Source: Plesiomonas shigelloides
GTDB lineage: Bacteria > Pseudomonadota > Gammaproteobacteria > Enterobacterales > CAMTGL01
DNA length: 55,979 nt
Assembly (NCBI RefSeq): GCF_900087055.1
Contig: NZ_LT575468.1
Location: forward strand, 3,350,001-3,405,979
Direction: 5' to 3'
Shown piece after piece: positions 12,213 to 22,489 of the stretch; the first letter of the stretch is position 1, and each line of letters starts with the position of its first letter. The position numbers and the translations under genes are program-made. The notes under the pieces were generated by a model, which saw only the letters and a program-made list of their open reading frames with translations, ran no database searches and had not been told where the DNA came from.

Positions 12213-12806
12213 CTACCGATTGTCGTCTTTGTCAGTAAAGTGCGCACCATTGCAGCGCGCATGCCAGTCACAGCAGGTGAGATGATCGTTCACCAAACCG
12301 GCCGCTTGCATAAAGGCGTAACAGATAGTGGGGCCAACAAAGGTAAAGCCACGCTTTTTCAACGCCTTGCTCATCGCCACTGACGCCGGCGTACTGGCCG
12401 GCACCTGCTCTGCGCTGGCAAAATGATTGACCTGCGGCTGCCCACCGACAAACGACCACAGCAGAGTACTGAAGTCTTCTCCCTGCGCTTGAAGCGCCAA
12501 ATAAGCACGCGCATTTTGCACCAGCGCGGCCAGCTTGCGCCGGTTACGAATCAGGCCGCTGTCTTGCATGAATTCAGCCAACTGCGCCTCACTGAGCGCG
12601 GCCATGCGACCGGCCGCAAAGCCGAAAAAGCAGTGCCGGTAGTGCGCCCGCTTTTTCAGTACCGTGATCCAAGATAGCCCCGCTTGCTGCCCTTCCAGAC
12701 ACAACAGTTCAAACAGACGGTCGCCGTCATACAAAGGGCGTCCCCACTCCTGATCGTGATAAGCCAGATAAAGAGGATCGTCACTCACCCAGTTGCAACG
12801 CTGCAT
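12213..12806 (-). CDS. tag: Tag, DNA-3-methyladenine glycosylase I
   Basis: Base-excision repair enzyme that removes 3-methyladenine; 197 aa (E. coli 187). The zinc-binding residues of Tag are visible: Cys4 and His17 at the N-terminus (QRCNWVSDDPLYLAYHDQEWG) and the late His/Cys in NDHLTCCDWH. The helix-hairpin-helix region and the GFTFVGPTICYAFMQA motif are intact. A strong ribosome site AAAGGAGG precedes the ATG. Divergent from glyQ. Confidence 0.93.
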   Translation of the reverse strand: MQRCNWVSDDPLYLAYHDQEWGRPLYDGDRLFELLCLEGQQAGLSWITVLKKRAHYRHCFFGFAAGRMAALSEAQLAEFMQDSGLIRNRRKLAALVQNARAYLALQAQGEDFSTLLWSFVGGQPQVNHFASAEQVPASTPASVAMSKALKKRGFTFVGPTICYAFMQAAGLVNDHLTCCDWHARCNGAHFTDKDDNR

Positions 12807-12896
12807 TCCGCCTCCTTTAAGTGTTTCTATTAAAGCTGTGCAAACGGTATACTAATTTCCTTTATCTCAACCTCAGCGAATTGGCAATCCATAATT

Positions 12897-13826
12897 ATGG
12901 CTAAGTTCGATATTAAGACCTTTCAAGGCCTGATCCTGACTTTGCAGGACTACTGGGCCCGTCAGGGTTGCACCATTGTGCAGCCGCTCGATATGGAAGT
13001 GGGTGCCGGTACCTCCCACCCGATGACTTGTCTGCGCGCACTGGGCCCAGAGCCGATTGCAGCCGCTTACGTACAGCCATCCCGCCGCCCAACTGACGGC
13101 CGTTACGGGGAAAACCCAAACCGCCTGCAGCACTACTATCAGTTCCAGGTGATCATCAAGCCTTCTCCTGACAACATTCAGGAGCTGTACTTAGGCTCGC
13201 TCAAAGAGCTGGGGCTCGATCCGCTCATCCACGACATCCGCTTCGTGGAAGATAACTGGGAAAACCCAACGCTGGGTGCCTGGGGTCTGGGCTGGGAAGT
13301 GTGGCTGAACGGTATGGAAGTCACCCAGTTCACCTACTTCCAGCAAGTCGGCGGTCTGGAGTGTAAGCCGGTCACCGGTGAGATCACCTATGGTCTTGAG
13401 CGTCTGGCCATGTACATTCAGGGCGTAGACAGCGTTTACGATCTGGTATGGAGTGACGGTCCGCTGGGTAAAACCACCTACGGCGATGTGTTCCACCAGA
13501 ACGAAGTGGAGCAATCCACCTATAACTTCGAACATGCCGATGTGGATTTCCTGTTCCAGTGCTTTGAACAGTACGAGAAAGAAGCCCTGCACCTGCTGAA
13601 TCTGGAAAAGCCACTGCCATTGCCAGCCTATGAGCGCATTTTGAAGGCGGCGCACTCCTTCAACCTGCTGGATGCCCGTAAAGCGATTTCGGTGACCGAG
13701 CGTCAGCGTTACATCCTGCGCATCCGTACTCTGACCAAAGCGGTAGCCGAAGCTTACTATGCCTCTCGTGAGGCACTGGGCTTCCCTATGTGTCAGCGTG
13801 AAACTCACCCAGCAGAGGCGAAATGA
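12897..13826 (+). CDS. glyQ: GlyQ, glycyl-tRNA synthetase alpha subunit
   Basis: Catalytic alpha chain of the bacterial alpha2beta2 class II glycyl-tRNA synthetase; 309 aa (E. coli 303). Conserved segments include [44 protein letters not shown] and [15 protein letters not shown] (class II motif 3). The stop TGA (13824-13826) is followed one base later by the glyS ATG, so the pair is translationally coupled. Confidence 0.97.
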   Translation: MAKFDIKTFQGLILTLQDYWARQGCTIVQPLDMEVGAGTSHPMTCLRALGPEPIAAAYVQPSRRPTDGRYGENPNRLQHYYQFQVIIKPSPDNIQELYLGSLKELGLDPLIHDIRFVEDNWENPTLGAWGLGWEVWLNGMEVTQFTYFQQVGGLECKPVTGEITYGLERLAMYIQGVDSVYDLVWSDGPLGKTTYGDVFHQNEVEQSTYNFEHADVDFLFQCFEQYEKEALHLLNLEKPLPLPAYERILKAAHSFNLLDARKAISVTERQRYILRIRTLTKAVAEAYYASREALGFPMCQRETHPAEAK

Positions 13827-13827
13827 T

Positions 13828-15900
13828 ATGACGCAACAAGCGACCTTTCTGGTAGAAATCGGTACCGAAGAGCTGCCACCAAAATCCCTGCGCGCACTGG
13901 CCGAAGCCTTTGCCGCTAACTTCACTGCCGAGCTGGATAAAGCCAATCTGGCGCACGGCCCAGTACAGTGGTTTGCTGCGCCGCGTCGTCTGGCGCTGAA
14001 AGTGATCGACCTGCAAAAATCCCAGCCGGATCAGCAGATTGAAAAACGCGGCCCTGCGGTTGCCCAAGCATTTGGCGCGGATGGTCAACCGACCAAAGCC
14101 GCTGAAGGCTGGGCGCGCGGTTGCGGGATCACCGTCGACCAAGCCGAGCGTATGGTGACCGATAAAGGCGAATGGCTGCTGCACCGCGCCGTAGTCGCCG
14201 GTCGTCCAGCCAAAGAGCTGCTGTGCGACATGGTCGACAGCGCGCTGGCCAAACTGCCAATGCCAAAGCCAATGCGCTGGGGCGACAAGAGCACCTACTT
14301 TATCCGTCCAGTGCACACCGTCACCCTGCTGCTGGATGACGAGCTGGTTCCAGGCACCATTTTGGGGATCCACTCCGATCGCGTCATTCGCGGCCACCGC
14401 TTCATGGGCGAAGCCGAGTTTGAAATCGAACACGCCGAGCAATACCCAGAGCTGCTGCGCCAGCGCGGTAAAGTGGTTGCTGACTATGCCGAGCGTAAAG
14501 CGCTGATCCTGCGTGATGCCGAGCAAGCGGCGGCAGAGCTGGGCGGTAAAGCTGACATCAGCGAAAGCCTGCTGGAAGAAGTCACCTCACTGGTGGAATG
14601 GCCAGTGGTGCTGACTGCCAAGTTCGAAGAGAAATTCTTGGCAGTACCAGCCGAAGCGCTGGTATACACCATGAAAGGTGACCAGAAGTACTTCCCAGTC
14701 TACGCCGCCGACGGCAAACTGCTGCCAAACTTCATCTTTGTGACCAACATTGAGTCCAAAGATCCGCAGCAAATCATCAGCGGTAACGAGAAAGTGGTGC
14801 GCCCACGTCTGTCGGATGCGGAGTTCTTCTTCAAGACTGACCTCAAGCACAAGCTGGCCGACCGCCTGCCACGTCTGGAAACCGTGCTGTTCCAACAGCA
14901 ACTGGGGACCCTGCGTGACAAGACTGATCGTATCGAGCAGATGGCCGGTTTCATCGCCAGCCAAATCGGTGCCGATGTAAACCACGCGCGCCGCGCCGGT
15001 CTGCTGTCTAAGTGTGACCTGATGACCAACATGGTGTTCGAATTTACCGACACCCAAGGCGTCATGGGCATGCACTATGCCCGTCATGATGGCGAAGCCG
15101 AAGATGTGGCGGTAGCCCTGAACGAGCAGTACATGCCGCGCTTTGCCGGCGATGCCCTGCCATCTTCAGCGGTCGCCTGCGCCGTCGCGATTGCCGACAA
15201 GATGGATACCCTGGCCGGTATTTTCGGTATCGGTCAACACCCGAAAGGGGATAAAGACCCGTTCGCCCTGCGCCGCGCCACATTGGGCGTGCTGCGGATC
15301 ATCGTGGAAAAAGACCTGCCACTGGATCTGACCGCACTGACCGAGCATGCGGTAGCTCTGTACGGTGACAAGCTGAGCAATGCCAACGTGGTCACTGACG
15401 TGGTCGACTTCATGCTGGGCCGTTTCCGCGCTTGGTATCAAGACGAAGGCTTCAGCGTTGATGTCATTCAAGCGGTACTGGCACGTCGTCCTACCCGTCC
15501 AGCCGATTTTGATGCCCGAGTGAAAGCGGTATCGCACTTCCGTACTCTGGATGCGGCGGCGGCACTGGCGGCGGCCAACAAGCGGGTGTCCAACATTCTG
15601 GCGAAAGTAGAAGGCGCGCTGCCAAGTGCTATCGACAGCAGCCTGCTGCAAGAGCCGGCTGAAAAAGCGCTGGCCGAGCAAGTGCAGAGCCTGTCTGCCA
15701 AGCTGCAGCCACTGTTTGCTGAAGGCCGCTACCAAGAAGCGCTGACTGAACTGGCCGCTCTGCGCGAGCCGGTCGATGCCTTCTTTGACAGCGTGATGGT
15801 CATGGCAGATGACGTTGCCCTGCGTAACAACCGTCTGACCCTGCTGAGCACCCTGCGCGATCTGTTCTTGCAAGTGGCGGATATCTCCGTACTGCAATAA
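13828..15900 (+). CDS. glyS: GlyS, glycyl-tRNA synthetase beta subunit
   Basis: tRNA-recognition beta chain; 690 aa (E. coli 689). The ATG at 13828 gives the family N-terminus [17 protein letters not shown]; the open frame back to 13759 overlaps glyQ and is discarded. It carries the HD-like segment ([22 protein letters not shown]), [15 protein letters not shown], and a C-terminal anticodon-binding-like domain ending in [21 protein letters not shown]. It ends at a strong terminator. Confidence 0.97.
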   Translation: MTQQATFLVEIGTEELPPKSLRALAEAFAANFTAELDKANLAHGPVQWFAAPRRLALKVIDLQKSQPDQQIEKRGPAVAQAFGADGQPTKAAEGWARGCGITVDQAERMVTDKGEWLLHRAVVAGRPAKELLCDMVDSALAKLPMPKPMRWGDKSTYFIRPVHTVTLLLDDELVPGTILGIHSDRVIRGHRFMGEAEFEIEHAEQYPELLRQRGKVVADYAERKALILRDAEQAAAELGGKADISESLLEEVTSLVEWPVVLTAKFEEKFLAVPAEALVYTMKGDQKYFPVYAADGKLLPNFIFVTNIESKDPQQIISGNEKVVRPRLSDAEFFFKTDLKHKLADRLPRLETVLFQQQLGTLRDKTDRIEQMAGFIASQIGADVNHARRAGLLSKCDLMTNMVFEFTDTQGVMGMHYARHDGEAEDVAVALNEQYMPRFAGDALPSSAVACAVAIADKMDTLAGIFGIGQHPKGDKDPFALRRATLGVLRIIVEKDLPLDLTALTEHAVALYGDKLSNANVVTDVVDFMLGRFRAWYQDEGFSVDVIQAVLARRPTRPADFDARVKAVSHFRTLDAAAALAAANKRVSNILAKVEGALPSAIDSSLLQEPAEKALAEQVQSLSAKLQPLFAEGRYQEALTELAALREPVDAFFDSVMVMADDVALRNNRLTLLSTLRDLFLQVADISVLQ

Positions 15901-15921
15901 TCAGCGGTAAGCATCGTGACT

Positions 15922-15947
15922 AACCCCGCTTCGGCGGGGTTTTTTTA
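15922..15947 (+). terminator. glyQS terminator
   Basis: AACCCCGC - TTC - GGCGGGGTT followed by T7, 21 bp after the glyS stop. Classic Rho-independent terminator. Confidence 0.92.
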
Positions 15948-16063
15948 TGCCCTGTCCTTATCTGCCCACCTATCCATTTTTATCCCCATGCCTACCCGCA
16001 ATCACAGCCATGGTGCACAGCGCACGGTAATGCTTGGTTACACAGTACGGCCACGCAAAACGC

Positions 16064-16104
16064 GCTAACCATAGCCAAGCGTCGCCCTACGATCTATGGT
16101 TAGC
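16064..16104. repeat. 11-bp inverted repeat upstream of the first avtA paralogue
   Basis: GCTAACCATAG (16064-16074) and CTATGGTTAGC (16094-16104) are a perfect inverted repeat with 19 bp between. It lies 90 bp before the start of the aminotransferase gene and is followed by T6. It could be a two-half-site operator or a leader hairpin/terminator. Nothing else in 15948-16193 is recognisable. Confidence 0.6.
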
Positions 16105-16193
16105 AGCATCGCACCTTTTTTATTCGATTGACGTTATCCCTGTCCGGCTCTGACTCCTGATGAGTCGGCCCGTCTCAGGCTGAGGATCTCTTC

Positions 16194-17438
16194 ATGCACT
16201 TCTCGCAATTTGGCGAAAAATTCATGCGTCCTGCCGGCGTAACCCAGATGATGAGCGATCTGGAAGACGGTATCTACAGCGCCGATACCGTGATGTTAGG
16301 CGGAGGCAACCCCGCTTCCATCCCCGAAATAGAGGCGTATATTGCACAGCAACTGGCCACGCTGCAGCAGCAAGGTGAGCTGCGTGAGCTGGTGTGTAAC
16401 TACAGCCCTCCGCCACGTGGGGAGGATTTTGCCACTACCTTATGTCGGCTATTTAATCAGCTGTATGACTGGGATCTCACCCCCGACAACATTGCCCTGA
16501 CCAACGGCAGCCAGTGCGCCTTTTTCTACCTGTTTAACCTGTTTGCCGGCCATGATGCACACGGTCGCCAACGCAAAGTGTTATTTCCCCTTAACCCAGA
16601 GTACATCGGCTATACCGATGCTGGCTTAGAAGCCGGTCAGTTTATCTCGACCCATCCGCATATTCAGATGCAGGATGATGGCTTTTTCAAATACCACATC
16701 GATTTCGAGCGCCTGCCGCTGGATGACAATACCGGCCTGATTTGTGTCTCACGCCCAACCAATCCCACCGGCAACGTGATCACCGATAGTGAGCTCGAAC
16801 GCCTGAGCGAGTTGGCGCAGCAACATGATATTCCGCTGCTGATTGATAATGCCTACGGTCAACCGTTCCCCGACTTGCTGTACAGCAGCGCCTCGTTGCC
16901 GTGGAACAGCCACACTATCTTGTGCATGAGCTTGTCCAAAATCGGTTTACCGGGCACCCGCTGCGGACTGGTGATCGCCGCGCCGGAGATTATCCGCGCT
17001 ATTCGTAACCTCAACAGCATCATCAGTTTGTCCGTCAATGCCTTAGGCCCGTTGTTGCTGCAAGAGATGATCCAGCGTAACGATTTGCTCGACCTGTGCC
17101 AGAGCATCATCCGGCCGTATTACCAGAATAAAATCAATAAAGCGGTACACCTGCTGCGGCGCCATCTGTCGGCTTCGCTCTGTCAGGTGCATCGTCCGGA
17201 AGGGGCATTTTTCCTCTGGCTGTGGTTCCCGAAACTTACCATCAGCACCGATGAGCTGTACCAGCGTCTCAAGGCGCGCAAAGTGATTGTGGTGCCGGGC
17301 AGCTTCTTTGAGCTGGGTCTGGATGCACCGTGGCCACATTTGCGCCAATGCATCCGGATCACCGTGATCCCCGATGCCGCCACCTTGGATCGTGGCCTGA
17401 AGATCATCGCCGATGAAGTGATCCGCGCCAGCGCCTGA
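16194..17438 (+). CDS. AvtA-like PLP aminotransferase, divergent copy
   Basis: 414-aa fold-type I aminotransferase, clearly paralogous to the next gene and to E. coli AvtA (valine-pyruvate aminotransferase). Shared features are VMLGGGNPASIPE, LTNGSQCAFFYLFNLF, CVSRPTNPTGNVITD and the PLP-lysine motif MSLSKIGLPGTR. It differs from AvtA at many positions, for example NYSPPPRGED where AvtA has NYDGPQGK, and ITVIPDAA for NYVPEPE. Substrate specificity may therefore have shifted. It has its own upstream inverted repeat and downstream terminator. Its exact substrate cannot be read from sequence. Confidence 0.85.
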   Translation: MHFSQFGEKFMRPAGVTQMMSDLEDGIYSADTVMLGGGNPASIPEIEAYIAQQLATLQQQGELRELVCNYSPPPRGEDFATTLCRLFNQLYDWDLTPDNIALTNGSQCAFFYLFNLFAGHDAHGRQRKVLFPLNPEYIGYTDAGLEAGQFISTHPHIQMQDDGFFKYHIDFERLPLDDNTGLICVSRPTNPTGNVITDSELERLSELAQQHDIPLLIDNAYGQPFPDLLYSSASLPWNSHTILCMSLSKIGLPGTRCGLVIAAPEIIRAIRNLNSIISLSVNALGPLLLQEMIQRNDLLDLCQSIIRPYYQNKINKAVHLLRRHLSASLCQVHRPEGAFFLWLWFPKLTISTDELYQRLKARKVIVVPGSFFELGLDAPWPHLRQCIRITVIPDAATLDRGLKIIADEVIRASA

Positions 17439-17463
17439 TCCGCCACGTACACCGCACACCCAA

Positions 17464-17516
17464 CACCACAGCGCAGTCACCGATAAGGAGCTCACTGCGC
17501 CGTGGTGCTTTTTTCT
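17464..17516 (+). terminator. Terminator between the avtA paralogues
   Basis: CACCAC-A-GCGCAGT (17464-17477) pairs with ACTGCGC-C-GTGGTG (17494-17507) with one mismatch, and T6 follows. It separates the two aminotransferase genes into different transcription units. The remaining spacer to 17695 must hold the avtA promoter, which I could not place. Confidence 0.8.
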
Positions 17517-17695
17517 CGACCTCTCTTTTTTAGCTCTGCCAACCGGCACGTCTCGACGCGTCAACGTGATTAAATTTGCCGCACTTTCCCTTGCCGATTG
17601 CGCCCTTATGCCGTTATGGTAAGAAAAAAACGCTGCGTTATTGCTCAATATGACGCAATGGCACTCCATATCGGCACAGGAAGTGATTTTCCCTT

Positions 17696-18970
17696 ATGAA
17701 CTGGTCTTTGTTTGGTGACAAATTTACCCGGCAAGCTGGCATTACCCAGCTGATGGACGATTTGAATGACGGACTGCGCACGCCGGGTGCCATCATGCTC
17801 GGCGGCGGGAATCCGGCGCGCATCCCGCAGATGCAAGATTACTTTACCGAGCGCTGCCGTCACCTGCTCGACAGCGGTGAGCTCACCGATGCGCTGTGTA
17901 ACTACGACGGTCCGCAAGGCAAAGACAGCTTCTTGCACGCATTAGCCGCTTGGCTGCAACAGCAGTTTGGCTGGCCACTGACCGCCGAACACATCGCCCT
18001 GACCAACGGCAGCCAGAGTGCCTTTTTCTATCTGTTCAACTTACTAGCCGGCCCAAATGCTGAAGGTCAGCAAAAGCGGATTTTATTTCCACTGGCACCC
18101 GAATACTTGGGCTACACCGACGGCGGCCTGCAAGACGCGCAGTTTCTGGCCCATCGCCCCCTGATTGAAGAGCTGGATGACGGCTTTTTCAAATACCATA
18201 TCGACTTTGATACCTTGCCGCTCGATGAGGATATCGGCCTGATTTGCGTGTCGCGCCCCACCAACCCCACCGGCAATGTGCTGACCGATCAGGAAATTAC
18301 CCGCCTCGATGAACTCGCTCGTGCCCATCGCATTCCGCTGCTCATCGACAACGCTTACGGTTTGCCGTTTCCCGGCATCATCTTCAATGATGCTAAACCA
18401 CACTGGAATGACAACACCATCTTGTGCATGAGCCTGTCTAAACTGGGGCTCCCGGGTCTGCGCTGCGGCATTGTGATAGCCCACCCACGCATCATTCGCG
18501 CAATCGGCAACCTCAATGGCATTATCTCGCTGGCTCCCGGCAGTGTCGGACCTGCGCTGGCACTCGACATGCTGCGCCGTGGCGATCTGCTGCGCTTAAG
18601 TGAACAGGTGGTTCGTCCGTTTTATCAGCAACGCTTGAGCCAGACTCTCGCCATTTTGCGCCGTTATCTGCCCGCTAGCCGCTGTAAAATCCACCAGCCA
18701 GAAGGGGCGCTATTTTTATGGTTGTGGTTTGCAGGGCTACCTATCTCGACCCAAACCCTGTACGAGCGCCTCAAAGCGCGCGGTGTGCTGGTGGTTCCCG
18801 GCTGTCATTTCTTCACGGGGCTCGCGCAGCCGTGGCGGCATGCCGATGAGTGCATTCGCATGAACTATGTGCCTGAGCCAGAGTTGATTGAGCAAGGTGT
18901 GAAAATCTTAGCCGAAGAAATTGAGCGGGCGTGGCAGGAAGCGGACGCGGCACAGCCATTGAGCAAGTAA
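17696..18970 (+). CDS. avtA: AvtA, valine-pyruvate aminotransferase
   Basis: 424-aa PLP enzyme and the direct AvtA orthologue by eye: SLFGDKFTRQAGITQLMDDL, TPGAIMLGGGNPARIP and ALCNYDGPQGKDS match E. coli AvtA closely. It transaminates alanine/valine with 2-oxoacids (alanine and valine synthesis). The PLP-lysine motif is MSLSKLGLPGLR, and the C-terminus NYVPEPELIEQGVKILAEEIERAW is canonical. AGGAAGTG precedes the ATG. It ends in a bidirectional terminator facing adiA. Confidence 0.93.
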   Translation: MNWSLFGDKFTRQAGITQLMDDLNDGLRTPGAIMLGGGNPARIPQMQDYFTERCRHLLDSGELTDALCNYDGPQGKDSFLHALAAWLQQQFGWPLTAEHIALTNGSQSAFFYLFNLLAGPNAEGQQKRILFPLAPEYLGYTDGGLQDAQFLAHRPLIEELDDGFFKYHIDFDTLPLDEDIGLICVSRPTNPTGNVLTDQEITRLDELARAHRIPLLIDNAYGLPFPGIIFNDAKPHWNDNTILCMSLSKLGLPGLRCGIVIAHPRIIRAIGNLNGIISLAPGSVGPALALDMLRRGDLLRLSEQVVRPFYQQRLSQTLAILRRYLPASRCKIHQPEGALFLWLWFAGLPISTQTLYERLKARGVLVVPGCHFFTGLAQPWRHADECIRMNYVPEPELIEQGVKILAEEIERAWQEADAAQPLSK

Positions 18971-19030
18971 AGCGGCGCGCAAAAATATAGCGACTAACAC
19001 AGACATAAAACAAACATACAGCAGACATAA

Positions 19031-19057
19031 AAAAACCCCGGTTAAACCGGGGTTTTT
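19031..19057. terminator. Bidirectional terminator avtA / adiA
   Basis: CCCCGGTT (19036-19043) pairs with AACCGGGG (19045-19052), flanked by A5 and T5. It serves both convergent genes. Confidence 0.9.
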
Positions 19058-19092
19058 GTTTTCAAGCACCTGACATCAGAGGTCAGCGCGGC

Positions 19093-21378
19093 TTATTTTT
19101 TTACACACATTACGTGGTAAACGCCGTGCTCTTTCTCAGCACCTTCAGTTTCGTGTTCGAAACCTGGGAAGGTGTCATCCCACGCTTGCAGCGCTTTCAG
19201 GTAGCCAATTTGTGGGCTGTTGTCATCGCCGAAGTTTTCGCCGGACATCAGCATTGGGATACCAGGTGGATAAGGAATCACAGAGTTCGCGGCAGTACGG
19301 CCAGCCAGCTCGTTAACAGATACCAGCTCAACATTGTCAGCCACCAATTGGCCATATGCTTTACGTGGCAGCATATCCATTTGTGGCAGAGTAGAGTAAG
19401 CCAGGTTCAGTTTCACGCTTGGGTTGTGAGTCTTCAGGAAGTCGATCATCTTGTCGCCCAGATCGTGCATACCCAGACCTGCGTACACTTCTGGTGCAGT
19501 GGCTACCAGACCTGGCAGAACTTCTTCCAGTGGAGTGTTGGCATCGTAGTGCTTTTTGAACGCCATCAGGCTGTTCATCAGAGTCACCCACTTACCTTTG
19601 GTTACGCCCATGGAGAACAGGAACATAACTTGGAAGTCAGTGGTACGGGTAGGAACGATACCTACGCTAGACAGATAAGCAGTTACCAGTGCAGCTGGAA
19701 CGCCTTTCTCTTGCAGAGAACCGTCTTTGTTCAGACCCGGAGTCAGCAGGCTCACTTTAACTGGATCCAGCATTACCCAATCTTCATCCAGATCGGCAAA
19801 GCCGTGCCATTCGTCACCTGGGTTCAGTTTCCAGCAAGACTGTTCAGAGCTCAGCAGAGAAACTGGCGCTTCAGCGAAGTCATAAGACTCACCGCTTACT
19901 GGGTCGATAACAGTTTCTGGGTTCCAAGGCTTGAAGAACCAATCGTTGTTCTTCTCAGCATCGTGGAAAGAGCGCGCTACTGCTTGACGGAATTCAACCG
20001 CTTCAGTGATCACTTCAGTGGTCAGGTTGATACCTTGCTGACCATCCATCATCGCTGCCGCAACGTCGTTGGACGCAGCGATAGAGTACAGCGGAGAAGT
20101 GGTCGCGTGCATCATGTACGCTTGGCTGAATTGCTCTGGCTTGATGTTGCTACGGCCTTCACGCATGTGAATGTAAGAAGCCTGAGACAGCGCGTTCAGC
20201 AGTTTGTGCGTAGAGTGGGTAGCAAAGATAGTTGGTTGATCTTTACCGTGCGCTTCTTTATCACCACGCATTGCGTGGAAGCCCTTGTAAATAGGGTTGA
20301 AGCGAGAGTAACCGAACCAAGCTTCGTCGTAGTGAATACGATCGGTGCTTTGACCCAGCAGCTCTTGGATAGTGTCGCCGTTGTAGATCAGGCCGTCATA
20401 AGTACAGTTAGTTACCACACTGTAAGAAGGACGCTGATGTGGCGCTGCGCTCGCGAATTTGCTTTCTGCAATTTTCGCTTTGATAGCTTCAGGCTGCATC
20501 TGCTTCTTAGGGATTGGGCCGATGATGCCGTAAGCGTTACGAGTTGGAGTCATGTAAACCGGTGCAACACCAGTCAGCATCAGACCTTGTTCGATAGATT
20601 TGTGGCTGTTACGGTCACAGATCGCGATATCGTCTTCAGAGCAGCACGCTTGGAAGATGGTACGGTTTGCACCGGAAGTACCAACAACCAGAGAGTAAGA
20701 ACGGTCAGCACCGAATACGCGAGCGATGTACTTCTCACTCTCACCGAAAGCACCGGTGTGGTCCAGCATTGAACCTAAAGAAGCACGTTCGATACCCATA
20801 TCGGTACGGAAAATGTTTTCACCGTAGAAGTCGAAGAACTTACGACCGATAGGAGTCTTACAGAAACCGATACCACCTTGGTGGCCTGGCGCAGACCAGG
20901 AATACTCTTTCTCTTTCGCGTATTCCATCATGGCAGCCATCAGTGGCGGCATGATTGCTTTTTCATAACGCGCAACGGCAGCTTGCAGACGGCCAACGAT
21001 GAAATCAGTGGTGTCATCCAGGATCATGAAGGTTTCAGTCACCAGCTTCATCACTTCAGCAGTAACGGCTTTGTTGTCACCGTGAGAGCTTACCAGCAGG
21101 AATACTGGGGCTTTCTCGTGACGCAGACGCAGCTGCTTCAGGAAGTCGATGATTTCTGCAGACTCAGACGGAACCCACTCAGCCATTACGCAGTCAACCG
21201 CTGCAGTAGAGGTTACATAGGTGGTCGCGTTCTCGTAAGAGTGAGCAAACTGAACCTGTTCACCCTTGCTGGTCAGAGAGGTCACAATCTTTTCGATTGC
21301 TTCTTCCAGCGGAAGGTTAGTAACAGTGCTGTTTCCTACGATCAGATATTTCTTATCACACATAGATAAACCCATCAT
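19093..21378 (-). CDS. adiA: Biodegradative arginine decarboxylase AdiA
   Basis: 761-aa fold-type I PLP decarboxylase with wing (about 1-140), PLP-binding and C-terminal domains. It converts arginine to agmatine, consuming a proton for acid resistance. By eye it matches E. coli AdiA (756 aa) rather than CadA or SpeC: SWSAPGHQGGIGF, TDMGIERASLGSMLDHTGAF, PLP-lysine in ATHSTHKLLNALSQ, and the C-terminus PGFEHETEG...YHVMCVKK. Two starts are plausible, ATG 21378 or ATG 21363 (MCDKKYLIV); neither has an obvious Shine-Dalgarno. It diverges from a PotE-like antiporter. Confidence 0.92.
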   Translation of the reverse strand: MMGLSMCDKKYLIVGNSTVTNLPLEEAIEKIVTSLTSKGEQVQFAHSYENATTYVTSTAAVDCVMAEWVPSESAEIIDFLKQLRLRHEKAPVFLLVSSHGDNKAVTAEVMKLVTETFMILDDTTDFIVGRLQAAVARYEKAIMPPLMAAMMEYAKEKEYSWSAPGHQGGIGFCKTPIGRKFFDFYGENIFRTDMGIERASLGSMLDHTGAFGESEKYIARVFGADRSYSLVVGTSGANRTIFQACCSEDDIAICDRNSHKSIEQGLMLTGVAPVYMTPTRNAYGIIGPIPKKQMQPEAIKAKIAESKFASAAPHQRPSYSVVTNCTYDGLIYNGDTIQELLGQSTDRIHYDEAWFGYSRFNPIYKGFHAMRGDKEAHGKDQPTIFATHSTHKLLNALSQASYIHMREGRSNIKPEQFSQAYMMHATTSPLYSIAASNDVAAAMMDGQQGINLTTEVITEAVEFRQAVARSFHDAEKNNDWFFKPWNPETVIDPVSGESYDFAEAPVSLLSSEQSCWKLNPGDEWHGFADLDEDWVMLDPVKVSLLTPGLNKDGSLQEKGVPAALVTAYLSSVGIVPTRTTDFQVMFLFSMGVTKGKWVTLMNSLMAFKKHYDANTPLEEVLPGLVATAPEVYAGLGMHDLGDKMIDFLKTHNPSVKLNLAYSTLPQMDMLPRKAYGQLVADNVELVSVNELAGRTAANSVIPYPPGIPMLMSGENFGDDNSPQIGYLKALQAWDDTFPGFEHETEGAEKEHGVYHVMCVKK

Positions 21379-22489
21379 TCAAGGTGTACGCCGCACATAC
21401 CAAGGTGTGCTCGGATAAATATCCGCAGACATTTATCGTCTGTACGTTATAAAACGGTGATTTGATAATGTATTCAGATTCTTCGAATAGATTCATTGAA
21501 TAAAAGAACAATCTGAATACATAGTCAGATTGGCTGCGAACATTAAAGATAATCTGTCAGGTAAATAAGAAGACCAAAGATGGCTCTACGTTACCGTTAC
21601 GTCGGAACCAATTAACAGATATCGCAGTCAATTAAAAAGATGGAACACAAACTCATCAAGCACAGTGATGGTAAATCCATTTTTTATTTTTTGCTATTAA
21701 CTAATATGTCAAAACATTACAAAACAGCCGGGAGTGAATATAAACATACAAATACAAAATAACTATTCACTAATTTTTAGTCTGGCTGTATGATTACGCA
21801 TAAATTTTAATTTAACGCTATAAATAGCGGTAAATAGTCGAGCTAAATACTCAGGAATAGATTGCAAAGCAAGAAAATTACCGAAATAATGCCGTGATTC
21901 AAGTCACAAAAAACCATGAAAAACGCTCATGGAAATAACTAGCAACACTTAACAACATCTCGTTTCCGCACCATACAAAATGATACGGAGAGCAACCTCT
22001 CGTTACCGCTCAACACATTTAAAATCCCATCCACACACATAAAACACAGTTGATCATAATTGTGCATACATAGAAATCGTTATTTCCGCCATTAATAATT
22101 GCAAAAACAAGCAGATAGCCAAAACCACCTATTATTAAGCATAAATAATTCGTTACGTATTCTGGTGTTTTTTGTCGGAACTGAATTTGACCTAGATAGC
22201 TATCTACAATACTGTTTAAGCCGAAAAAGCAGCGTGCTGCTTAATTCCAATAAGTTTCATTCTTCATTTTCTTTTCGCCAGTTATGTAAGTTATTTCTCA
22301 TATACTTCGGTATATGTGTTTTATGTCATTGGCTGACGATAGATATACAGAAACACACCGGAAATAAAACAATATTTGTCCGTGTATTTTATGCATGAAT
22401 AAATACATTTTTATTTCTGGTTAAGCAAAAAGCATCAACATTATCGATTTCTAATATTAAAAGAATAATCCCTTTCGGAGATACAATTC
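21379..22489. promoter_or_regulatory. Long AT-rich divergent control region adiA / antiporter
   Basis: 1.1 kb without a convincing gene, much richer in A/T than its surroundings. It contains a perfect 11-bp inverted repeat GTATTCAGATT (21470-21480) / AATCTGAATAC (21510-21520). Other repeats are CAGAC/GTCTG and CGGATA/TATCCG near the adiA start, and CCATGA/TCATGG at 21914-21932. Length and composition suggest silencing by a nucleoid protein plus an activator, as for acid-stress loci. The 99-codon frame at 22099 looks accidental. No promoter is assigned. Confidence 0.5.

Noticed and set aside
19114-20772. 552-codon open frame on the plus strand
   Set aside because: Exact antisense of adiA; a by-product of the strongly biased codon use of that gene. 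Translation shows no family features.
22099-22398. 99-codon frame in the adiA/antiporter intergenic region
   Set aside because: AT-rich, no ribosome site, low-complexity translation with no family features; more likely chance in a long regulatory region.
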